From: Candidatus Binatia bacterium
Lineage (GTDB): Bacteria > Desulfobacterota_B > Binatia > UBA9968
Direction: 5' to 3'
Assembly (NCBI GenBank): GCA_025922795.1
Contig: JAICHC010000162.1
Coordinates: 1 to 6,613, forward strand
DNA length: 6,613 nt
How positions within the stretch are numbered: position 1 is the first letter of the stretch; every line of letters starts with the position of its first letter. A program made the translations under genes and the position numbers. Shown one piece after another: positions 1 to 5,644 of the stretch. The notes under the pieces are model-generated. The model ran no database searches. It was given only the letters and a program-made list of their open reading frames with translations, and was not told the DNA's origin.

Positions 1-44
1 CGCGCCAACTGGCAAAAACCATAAATTTAGTTCCAATCCTTTCA

Positions 45-106
45 GACGTTCCATACGTTCCACGGGTTTCGGTTCGACCATTGGACTGTGGAACCCTTGG
101 AACGCC
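45..106. repeat. Imperfect inverted repeat made of 9-nt tandem units, downstream of the UbiD-family gene
   Basis: The left arm (45-63) contains GTTCCA twice, 9 nt apart (48-53 and 57-62). The right arm (88-106) contains its complement TGGAAC twice, also 9 nt apart (89-94 and 98-103). The arms are complementary at 15 of 19 positions with a 24-nt loop. A further GTTCCA lies at 30-35. The structure starts 12 nt beyond the UbiD stop codon, so the transcript's 3' end could fold there and act as a terminator or stabiliser, though no T-run is obvious. Confidence 0.5.
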
Positions 107-117
107 TAGAACTGTCT

Positions 118-1587
118 TTATTTGAAGATCTGCGGGAACTTGGCCTTGAGCTGCGCCCGCACGTTCTCCGGCACCTCTACGACTTTGGGGAATTCGCCGC
201 GCAGCTTGCGGTTATAGGGCATGCAGGCGTCGATCAAGATCCGGTTGTTAAAGTTTCCCGGCAAAAACATCGGATCGCGGCCCGAGGACCAGGCTTTTTG
301 GACCAGATCGATATCGGTCACCGGATCGAAGCGCGTCCCCATCGCCCAGAGCACCTGATCGATGTCGGAACAATCGACGTCGTCGTCGACGACCACCGTC
401 CATTTGCCGTTGTACGCGCCGGCCATGCAATTGGATGCGACGTGCAAGACGTTGCGCGCATGGCCGGGGTAACGCTGGCGAATTTGAATCGCCGTGAAAC
501 GCGTGGCCGGCGCGCCCTCGTGATTCCACACGCCGAGAATGTCGGGCAGGCCGCAGGCTTCCAGCGCGTTCCAGATTTCCGCTGCCCCGGCAATGCCTTT
601 CAGCAGGCCGGTTTCATCGACCGGTTTATGCTGCGGCGCACAAGTGAGAATCGGATTGTTGCGGTACAGGACGGTCTTGACGTTCAGATAGGGCCGCGGC
701 ACGACGTCGTCGGAATAATAGCCCATCCACTCGCCGAACGGCCCCTCGGGCTTGCTCTGTCCCGGCACCGCTTCGCCTTCGATGACGATTTCCGCATCGG
801 CGGGAATCGGAAAACCCGTAAACGGTCCCTTGACCACTTCGATCGGCTCACCGCGAATACCTCCGGCAAAATCGTATTCCGAGACGCCGCTCGGCAGCGG
901 GCTGGCTGAGAGCAGGTAAAGCAGCGGGTCCTGGCCGCAGACGATGGCAAATTTGCAGCTCTGACCCCGCTCAAAATACTTGTCGCGATGAAGTCGTCCG
1001 TGCTTTCCTTCGGTGATCTGGCAGCCGATGGTTTTCTCGTCATAAACCTCGCAACGATAAGCGCCGAAGTTGTACCACTCGGCATCCGGATCTTTGGTGA
1101 TGCACATATCCGCCGTGCCGACATAGCGATGCGTATCGGCCTGATGGTGCACCGGCACCGGCAGCTTGAGCACGTCGACCTTGTCGCCTTCCAAAACGTT
1201 ATCGAAGATCGGCCCCGATTTGACCATCTTCGGTTTGATCAGCTTCATATCGGTCATGACGTGATGGTAGGCCTTGACGATATCGGCCTTGCGCTCGTAT
1301 TCGAGCGGCAACCCGAGGGTCAGCGCGACGCGCTTGATCGTCGAGAACTGACCGTAGAGAGTTCGATAGCCTTTTGGGTAGTCGGGAATCTCGTCGAAGA
1401 GAATGGCCGGCGCTTTCCCCTTGCCGCTTTCGGTGAGCATCTGGGTAATCGATCCCATCTCGCGGTCCCAATGCGCGCCGTTCACTTTGAGCAGCTCGCC
1501 GATCTTGTCGACTTGCTCGATCCAATCACGCAAGCCGCGATAGGTGACGGTGCTTTCCGAGGCGCCGATTCGTTCCGGACGTGCCAT
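118..1587 (-). CDS. UbiD-family prenyl-FMN-dependent decarboxylase (489 aa)
   Basis: This is a cytoplasmic enzyme of the UbiD family, which adds or removes a carboxyl group on aromatic or alpha,beta-unsaturated acids using prenylated FMN. The family signature EGPFGE lies at residues 281-286 and supplies the two catalytic glutamates, E281 and E286. The NFGAYR motif at 173-178 supplies N173 and the catalytic arginine R178. H196 and E237 fall at about the spacing of the metal/prenyl-FMN ligands of fungal Fdc1 (N168, R173, H191, E233, E277, E282), so the active site looks intact. Length is normal for the family. The start is the ATG at 1585-1587, placed 5 nt after AGGAGG; a TTG five codons upstream lies ahead of that site and is rejected. 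A good promoter lies upstream. No UbiX gene is visible. The substrate cannot be read from sequence; ubiquinone biosynthesis, aromatic catabolism and phenylphosphate-carboxylase-like roles are all possible. The family call is firm, the specific reaction is open. Confidence 0.95.
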   Translation of the reverse strand: MARPERIGASESTVTYRGLRDWIEQVDKIGELLKVNGAHWDREMGSITQMLTESGKGKAPAILFDEIPDYPKGYRTLYGQFSTIKRVALTLGLPLEYERKADIVKAYHHVMTDMKLIKPKMVKSGPIFDNVLEGDKVDVLKLPVPVHHQADTHRYVGTADMCITKDPDAEWYNFGAYRCEVYDEKTIGCQITEGKHGRLHRDKYFERGQSCKFAIVCGQDPLLYLLSASPLPSGVSEYDFAGGIRGEPIEVVKGPFTGFPIPADAEIVIEGEAVPGQSKPEGPFGEWMGYYSDDVVPRPYLNVKTVLYRNNPILTCAPQHKPVDETGLLKGIAGAAEIWNALEACGLPDILGVWNHEGAPATRFTAIQIRQRYPGHARNVLHVASNCMAGAYNGKWTVVVDDDVDCSDIDQVLWAMGTRFDPVTDIDLVQKAWSSGRDPMFLPGNFNNRILIDACMPYNRKLRGEFPKVVEVPENVRAQLKAKFPQIFK

Positions 1588-1592
1588 GTATG

Positions 1593-1598
1593 CCTCCT
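1593..1598 (-). promoter_or_regulatory. Ribosome binding site of the UbiD-family gene
   Basis: On the minus strand this reads AGGAGG, followed by the 5-nt spacer CATAC and then ATG. It lies inside the longer reading frame that begins with TTG at 1600-1602, so it decides in favour of the ATG start. Confidence 0.85.
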
Positions 1599-1631
1599 GC
1601 AAAAATTAAAGGCTTTAGTTGAGGTTCTTTC

Positions 1632-1660
1632 ACCTTACGTTCGGCTCTGTGGCTTGTCAA
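1632..1660 (-). promoter_or_regulatory. Candidate sigma-70 promoter of the UbiD-family gene
   Basis: Reading the minus strand, a perfect TTGACA (1660 to 1655) is followed by exactly 17 nt and then TAAGGT (1637 to 1632). The -10 box matches TATAAT at only three positions, but these include the important first two bases and the last. The predicted start of transcription is near 1625, about 38 nt before the ATG. The -35 box sits in a 9-nt palindrome, CTTGTCAAG (1653-1661), which could be a half-operator or chance. Confidence 0.45.
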
Positions 1661-1680
1661 GAAAGTGGCCGCTCGACCGC

Positions 1681-1709
1681 TTGTCCCCCGGTCTAGGTAA
1701 TGCTATGAC
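1681..1709 (+). promoter_or_regulatory. Weak candidate promoter of the 163-aa hypothetical gene
   Basis: TTGTCC (1681-1686) and TATGAC (1704-1709) are separated by 17 nt, each matching the sigma-70 consensus at four of six positions. It would start transcription near 1716, about 57 nt before the ATG. It stands back to back with the ubiD promoter, so the two genes may share control. The match is modest and could be chance. Confidence 0.3.
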
Positions 1710-1772
1710 GCGAATCGGCTTAGGGCGTGTTCGGTTATCCTGGCGCAACAACGCGATGAGCGGGAGGCTTCC

Positions 1773-2264
1773 ATGACCGCAAGAAAATCATACGATCGGC
1801 AACTACGCACCATCGGCCAGTCCCTCGAAGCCCAGCGCATCAACGTCTTCGAGCTCAGCAGCGAGGGGGATGGTTACGTCATTAAAGGCGAGCCGGATAG
1901 AGAAGCCTCGCTCTTGGCGGCGTTAAGAAGCTGGCAGAAGCGGCTCCGCAGTGATGGCGTCGATGGCTCGTTGACCTTTAGCTCTTACGACATGGACGAA
2001 CTCGATCGACAAGGACGAGCCCGTCGATCGAAAAACAACCGGCTCCCAGACTTTCACAGTCTCCCCAACACTCTAAGAATGGTCGGCTCCTATCTGGAAG
2101 CCAAGCAAGCCGAGCTTATCGAATTACGGAAGCACGAGCTGAGCTTCTCAATTCTCTCGCGCAGTAAACTGGGCCATCCCGAGTTTGAAGAGAAGAGCCT
2201 CGGCTCGTTTTACGATTTGTTCGTTAAACTGCATTCAAAACGAGCGAGTGCTACGAGGCGCTAG
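1773..2264 (+). CDS. Hypothetical protein, 163 aa, unrecognised family
   Basis: I do not recognise a named domain. The protein is soluble, charged and without a signal peptide or membrane segment. It appears to have two parts. Residues 1-80 contain a predicted helix (YDRQLRTIGQSLEAQ), a short strand-rich patch around VFELSSEGDGYVIKGEP, and a basic WQKRLR helix. Residues 95-163 contain a second helix (LRMVGSYLEAKQAELIELRKH), a strand-like segment and a final helix (FYDLFVKLHSKR). The linker around 80-92 is rich in Arg, Lys and Asn (RARRSKNNR), which would suit nucleic-acid or partner binding, but this is inference only. The start is well supported: GGGAGG (1762-1767) lies 5 nt before the ATG. 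The gene is transcribed away from the UbiD-family gene across a 185-bp gap and converges on dgkA. Its coding style and clean translation signals suggest a real gene; the function is unknown. Confidence 0.8.
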   Translation: MTARKSYDRQLRTIGQSLEAQRINVFELSSEGDGYVIKGEPDREASLLAALRSWQKRLRSDGVDGSLTFSSYDMDELDRQGRARRSKNNRLPDFHSLPNTLRMVGSYLEAKQAELIELRKHELSFSILSRSKLGHPEFEEKSLGSFYDLFVKLHSKRASATRR

Positions 2265-2323
2265 ACACCAACCCTCCGGCCCGATGGCGGATTTGCACTG
2301 CGCCAGAGTAGGTCCAACCTCCA

Positions 2324-2695
2324 TCAGCCAAGCCACAGCATAAACCAAATCACCGCTGCGAGAACGATTGAACAGAATACCGCCGCCGAGCCGAGGTCCT
2401 TTGCCCGACCGGAAAGCTCATGCAAGTCGCTGCCGATCCGATCGACGACGGTCTCGATGGCCGAGTTGATGACTTCCACGACGATGACCAGGAGACAGCT
2501 GCCCACGAGCAACGCCCGTTCGACCGTCGTTTCACCAATCCACCAAGCCACTGGAATCGCGATCAGGAGAATGTAGCACTCGTAGCGCAACGCCGCTTGC
2601 GTGCGCCACCCTTGGTGCAGGCCGCGCCACGAATATCGCGTCGCCGCGATGATGCGCCGAATCGGAACGATGACGGCGGCCCTGATTAAGCCCAT
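2324..2695 (-). CDS. dgkA: Diacylglycerol kinase, prokaryotic integral-membrane type (DgkA)
   Basis: DgkA is a small trimeric inner-membrane kinase that phosphorylates diacylglycerol to phosphatidic acid, returning lipid released during membrane-derived glucan or LPS modification to the phospholipid pool. Taking the ATG at 2693-2695 gives 123 residues, matching the roughly 122 of the E. coli protein and aligning without gaps at an offset of five. The signature runs from E74 through N77 and E81 (EVINSAIETVVDRIGS) to HELSGRAKD (K99, D100). An amphipathic N-terminal helix containing YSWRGL precedes three membrane helices at about 41-55, 61-80 and 103-122. One key position differs: Q33 stands where E. 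coli has the metal-binding E28. No clear Shine-Dalgarno precedes this ATG. The frame stays open 45 codons further upstream, but that part resembles intergenic repeat sequence and nothing in DgkA. The family is certain, the exact start less so. Confidence 0.93.
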   Translation of the reverse strand: MGLIRAAVIVPIRRIIAATRYSWRGLHQGWRTQAALRYECYILLIAIPVAWWIGETTVERALLVGSCLLVIVVEVINSAIETVVDRIGSDLHELSGRAKDLGSAAVFCSIVLAAVIWFMLWLG

Positions 2696-2808
2696 GGATG
2701 ATGTGAATGCGTTAGGGGATCTGTCGCGGCCGATGAGCAAGGCTGCTGAAAAGAATTCATATGGCATTTGCTGTTTAGGCTTACGCGTTTCGGGTTTAAC
2801 CCTAGCCG

Positions 2809-2829
2809 CGAGACACGAGACTCGAAACA
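2809..2829. repeat. Three tandem copies of a degenerate heptamer (CGARACN)
   Basis: Three consecutive 7-nt units, CGAGACA, CGAGACT and CGAAACA, differ only at the fourth and seventh positions. They lie between the molybdenum-subunit gene and dgkA. Short tandem intergenic repeats like this usually come from replication slippage. They inflate the open frame upstream of dgkA without being coding. Confidence 0.55.
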
Positions 2830-2830
2830 A

Positions 2831-2841
2831 CCCGGGCCGGG
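2831..2841 (-). terminator. Possible weak terminator downstream of the molybdenum-subunit gene
   Basis: On the minus strand the sequence reads CCCG-GCC-CGGG, a 4-bp GC stem with a 3-nt loop, followed at once by TTGTTT. It lies about 50 nt past the stop codon of the molybdenum-subunit gene and ahead of dgkA, the right place to end that transcript. The stem is short and the T-run is interrupted, so this is tentative. Confidence 0.22.
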
Positions 2842-2893
2842 CACCCGAGATCTCATTGAGCGGCCTGCATCATACTTTCAGCAAACCGCGCGC

Positions 2894-5119
2894 CTAGGTT
2901 CTACCCTTGAGCGCGTCCAAGACTTTCTCCGCCGTGATCGGCAGGGTTGTGATACGCACCCCGACCGCGTCTTCGACCGCATTAGCGATGGCCGCCGCAG
3001 TGGGAATCAGCGCGGTTTCGCCGATGCTCATGCTGTGATACGGCCCGCTGCCGAAGTCCGATTGCAGGATCGAGGTCGTCAGTTCGGGGATATCCCGGAT
3101 GTTGGGAATTTTGTAGTCACCGAGGTTCGTCACCAAGACTTTACCGCTTTCATCATGGGCGAGGTTTTCGATGATGCCATATCCAAGTCCCATGATGACG
3201 CCGCCGTCGATCTGTCCTTGATGGGTCATCGGATTTAAGATCGTCCCGGTATTATGCGCGGTCGTGAGCTTTTTTACGTGTACTTCGCCGGTCTCGGCGT
3301 CGACTTCGACTTCGGCAACCTGCGCCACCAGGGATGCTTCCGGACCGTCAGACATATTAACGTAGTGCCCTTCGGCCGTCAGCGGGTTGCCGTGCGCGCG
3401 CACGATCTCGGCGTAAGTCATGCGCCGTTCGGCGCGGCCGTGGGTCACGCCGCCATCATAAATAATCAACTCATCGGGCGATGCAGCCATCAATTGCGCC
3501 GCCACTCTGAGGATTTCCGCGCGCAGCTTGCGCGCCGCATCGAGTGTCGAGTTACCGTGCACGCGCGTGCTGCTGCTACCGCGCACGCCGGTATCCTTGA
3601 TGACCTTGGACGAGTCCAGCATTTCGGTCTCAATCGAATCGAGCGGCACCTTCAGCTCCTCGCCGACGACCTGGCGCATCATGGTAAAAACACCCGGCCC
3701 GGTATCGGTCACGGCAGAGGAAAGCGTGACCTTGCCGTCGGCATCAACTCGCAGCAACGCGTACGATTCGCCGCCTTTGGAAACCCAATCGGCGACGGCG
3801 CAGCCGCGACCGACATTTTTGGCCTTGGCACGGCCATAGCCGGATTCGTTCAATGCGCGGATCAGCGTTTCGGTGGCTTTGACGTGGGGAATCACGTGTC
3901 CGAGCGGCGAGCTATCGCCGTCATGCATCAGGTTCATCCGGCGGAACTCGGCGGGGTCGAGACCCAAACGCCGCGCAACCAGATCCGCCTGGCTCTCGCA
4001 CGCGAACATCGCTTGCAAATGACCGGGAGCGCGCATATAGCCGCACGGCATTTTATTCGTGTAAACATAATTTTCTTCGAGTAGGCAGTTCGGTACTCGA
4101 TAAGGCCCGGGAGCGTCGTGCGCTCCGACCAGGTAGCCCTGGGGTCGATAGGCGCCGTAGGCGCCGCTGTCGAAGACAAACTGAACATGCTGCGCAATCA
4201 ATAGGCCGTTGCTCTTAACTCCGGTTTTAACGGTGATGACCGCGCCGTGGCGCGGATTGCCGGCCATCAATTCTTCGCTGTAGTCGATCAGCAACTTCAC
4301 CGGTCGGCCGCTCTTCTGCGCCAAAGCGTAACATAGCGCAACGTCATTGCCGTCGCCTTTGCCGCCGAAGTCGCCGCCGACGTAACAGGGCCGAATGATC
4401 AGGCTTGCGGGCGGCACCTGTAACGCGTTGCCGACCTGGTCGCGGAGCGCAAAGGGACTTTTGTTCGACGACCAGACCTCCGCCGTCCCGTCGGAATTGA
4501 TCCGCAGCACCGAGCAGTGCGGTTCGATATAGGCCTGATGCACCGCGGCAACCCTGAAAGTATTTTCCACGACCACGTCGGACTGCCGAAAGCCCTCTTC
4601 CACTTCCCCCTTTTTCCAGGTGAGGCGCACAAAAACATTGCTTGGCGCATCGATCTTGTGCAGCAAACCTTGGTACTCACCGACACCGGGGTGAAGCAGC
4701 GGCGCGTCCGCGCGCATCGCCGCCAGCGGATCGATGACCACGGGAAGTTCTTCATACTCCACATCGATCAGGTCGAGCGCCGTCTGCGCAATCGTTTCGC
4801 TCTCCGCTGCTACGGCGGCGACCTTTTCACCGGCGTAGCGCACCACGCCATCGGCGAGCAGCGGCATGTCGATAATTTTTTTTCCGATGCGAGCGCCGGT
4901 CAGGTCCGCGCCGGTCAAGATCGCTTTGACGCCGGACAAACTCTGGGCCCTGGAGAGGTCGATTTTTTTGATGCGGCCGTGCGCGATCGGACTGCGTAGA
5001 ACTTTCGCCCAAAGCATTTCGGGCAGAGTGACATCGACCGCATAAACCGCCCCGCCGCCGACTTTTTGTTCTCCTTCCACTCTCGGACTAGGAATTCCGA
5101 CGCTTCGGATGTCACTCAT
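2894..5119 (-). CDS. Xanthine-dehydrogenase-family molybdopterin-binding (large) subunit, 741 aa
   Basis: This is the catalytic molybdenum subunit of a molybdenum hydroxylase, the family that includes xanthine, CO, aldehyde, isoquinoline and 4-hydroxybenzoyl-CoA enzymes. An aldehyde-oxidase/xanthine-dehydrogenase a/b-hammerhead domain covers about 15-125. The first molybdopterin-binding domain (about 140-380) contains GGDFGGK at 248-254 and a substrate-loop region, GYMRAPGH, at 360-367. The second (about 400-680) contains DTGPG at 472-476, GVRGSSSTR at 511-519, GQIDGG at 635-640 and the catalytic glutamate E701 in IGETAL. There is no signal peptide, so it is probably cytoplasmic. The start ATG follows GAGGGGTGA (5126-5134) by 6 nt. 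The loop is not the AYRCSFR of true CO dehydrogenase, so it is not CoxL. The usual FAD and [2Fe-2S] subunit genes are not adjacent: a plus-strand gene lies upstream and dgkA downstream. The substrate is unknown. Confidence 0.93.
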   Translation of the reverse strand: MSDIRSVGIPSPRVEGEQKVGGGAVYAVDVTLPEMLWAKVLRSPIAHGRIKKIDLSRAQSLSGVKAILTGADLTGARIGKKIIDMPLLADGVVRYAGEKVAAVAAESETIAQTALDLIDVEYEELPVVIDPLAAMRADAPLLHPGVGEYQGLLHKIDAPSNVFVRLTWKKGEVEEGFRQSDVVVENTFRVAAVHQAYIEPHCSVLRINSDGTAEVWSSNKSPFALRDQVGNALQVPPASLIIRPCYVGGDFGGKGDGNDVALCYALAQKSGRPVKLLIDYSEELMAGNPRHGAVITVKTGVKSNGLLIAQHVQFVFDSGAYGAYRPQGYLVGAHDAPGPYRVPNCLLEENYVYTNKMPCGYMRAPGHLQAMFACESQADLVARRLGLDPAEFRRMNLMHDGDSSPLGHVIPHVKATETLIRALNESGYGRAKAKNVGRGCAVADWVSKGGESYALLRVDADGKVTLSSAVTDTGPGVFTMMRQVVGEELKVPLDSIETEMLDSSKVIKDTGVRGSSSTRVHGNSTLDAARKLRAEILRVAAQLMAASPDELIIYDGGVTHGRAERRMTYAEIVRAHGNPLTAEGHYVNMSDGPEASLVAQVAEVEVDAETGEVHVKKLTTAHNTGTILNPMTHQGQIDGGVIMGLGYGIIENLAHDESGKVLVTNLGDYKIPNIRDIPELTTSILQSDFGSGPYHSMSIGETALIPTAAAIANAVEDAVGVRITTLPITAEKVLDALKGRT

Positions 5120-5205
5120 CTCAGCTCACCCCTCTTTAAGCCCATGACCGGATTCCACTTTACTGTTTTTTCCTTGCTCATTCGTTGGATCGCTGCAAAA
5201 TCCAT
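5116..5205 (-). CDS. Possible very short ORF (29 aa) overlapping the start of the molybdenum-subunit gene
   Basis: On the minus strand an ATG at 5203-5205 opens a 29-codon frame whose TGA (5116-5118) overlaps the ATG of the molybdenum-subunit gene in the arrangement ATGA, typical of translational coupling. The peptide is basic, beginning MDFAAIQRMSKEK and ending MGLKRGELR. The frame stays open upstream to a TTG at 5275-5277, which would give 53 residues including NYHESWFENKQNARKK. Neither start has a recognisable Shine-Dalgarno, and codon third positions are not clearly GC-biased. It may be a leader peptide, a remnant of a lost gene, or chance. I recognise no family. Confidence 0.25.
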   Translation of the reverse strand: MDFAAIQRMSKEKTVKWNPVMGLKRGELR

Positions 5206-5286
5206 TTTCTTGCGCGCGTTTTGCTTGTTTTCAAACCATGATTCGTGGTAGTTACAACAACCCGAGATTCGTAGCAAGTGCGCAAC

Positions 5287-5293
5287 AAGGAGG
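5287..5293 (+). promoter_or_regulatory. Ribosome binding site of the 95-aa gene
   Basis: AAGGAGG is a near-perfect Shine-Dalgarno, 8 nt before the GTG at 5302-5304. It lies inside the longer frame that opens with GTG at 5278, which shows that the upstream GTG is not the real start. Confidence 0.8.
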
Positions 5294-5301
5294 ATTTGCT
5301 A

Positions 5302-5589
5302 GTGGACGATGTTAAGAGTCAGATGGAAGGTGTAACCCGCGTCTACAATGAGTTGGACGATAAGATATCCGACAAGGGCGGCGTGCAGAATTTGTTCGGC
5401 ATGAACCGAAAGATCCGCCAGGCCCTGGAATCAATCAGCATTGGCGAGCTCGATTCCATGCTCGCCGAAATTCACCGAGCCAAAGAAGGATTAACTCGCC
5501 TCCAGGAAGACGTTGTCGAGATCCGCGTCTTGAAGGAAGTTCTAAACTCACCCATGTCCAAACCAGTAAACGGCCAGGCTCGGCCCTAA
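5302..5589 (+). CDS. Small hypothetical helical protein, 95 aa, GTG start
   Basis: I do not recognise a named family. The protein is soluble, lacks a signal peptide and membrane segments, and is predicted to be mostly helical. A first helix spans about 3-23 (VKSQMEGVTRVYNELDDKI). A glycine-containing break follows at DKGGVQNLFG, then two long amphipathic helices at about 34-48 and 49-82, with leucine and isoleucine spacing that could form a coiled coil or helical hairpin. The tail from 83 is short, polar and probably disordered. Leu/Ile patches alternating with Glu/Lys/Arg suggest self-association or binding to a partner protein; this is inference. The start is fixed by AAGGAGG 8 nt upstream. 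It is divergent from the molybdenum-subunit gene (182-bp gap) and convergent with lhr. No promoter stands out in the gap. Confidence 0.75.
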   Translation: MDDVKSQMEGVTRVYNELDDKISDKGGVQNLFGMNRKIRQALESISIGELDSMLAEIHRAKEGLTRLQEDVVEIRVLKEVLNSPMSKPVNGQARP

Positions 5590-5612
5590 GCCAAGCTTCG
5601 TCGTTGCATTTG

Positions 5613-5644
5613 CATCCGCAGGTCCATTTGAAACATTGCGGATG
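5613..5644. terminator. Inverted repeat between convergent genes, possible bidirectional terminator
   Basis: CATCCGCA (5613-5620) and TGCGGATG (5637-5644) are perfect 8-nt complements separated by 16 nt. They sit between the stop of the 95-aa gene (5589) and the stop of lhr (5645), and could fold in both transcripts. The position is ideal for a shared terminator. No T-run follows on either strand and the loop is long, so intrinsic termination would be weak; RNA 3'-end stabilisation is an alternative. Confidence 0.35.

Noticed and set aside
88..909. Plus-strand open frame of 273 codons antisense to the UbiD-family gene
   Set aside because: It is a shadow of a gene with full motif support. Its translation is Arg/His/Asp-rich with no recognisable domain.
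1585..1602. TTG start giving five extra residues on the UbiD-family protein
   Set aside because: The AGGAGG ribosome binding site lies inside those codons and points to the ATG at 1585-1587.
988..1776. Plus-strand open frame of 262 codons whose stop overlaps the ATG of the 163-aa gene
   Set aside because: Most of it is antisense to the UbiD-family gene. The ATGA overlap is coincidental because the 163-aa gene has its own ribosome binding site.
2275..2291. Possible hairpin between the convergent 163-aa gene and dgkA
   Set aside because: The stem is only 4 bp plus 2 bp around a bulge, too weak to call a terminator.
2754..2763. Adjacent GAATTC and CATATG restriction-like sites, as in cloning vectors
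   Set aside because: The flanking sequence shows no vector features; two adjacent 6-nt palindromes can occur by chance.
2696..2830. 45-residue N-terminal extension of DgkA
   Set aside because: It runs into heptamer repeat sequence, has no match to DgkA, and the ATG at 2693-2695 gives the normal family length.
3254..4084. Plus-strand open frame of 276 codons inside the molybdenum-subunit gene
   Set aside because: It is antisense to a gene with clear conserved motifs and has no domain of its own, as expected in GC-rich DNA.
5161..5280. Promoter-like TTG hexamers upstream of the 95-aa gene and of the molybdenum-subunit gene
   Set aside because: No -10 box with acceptable match lies 16-18 nt from any of them on either strand.
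5278..5301. Upstream GTG start for the 95-aa protein
   Set aside because: AAGGAGG at 5287-5293 falls inside that extension, so the GTG at 5302 is the likely start.
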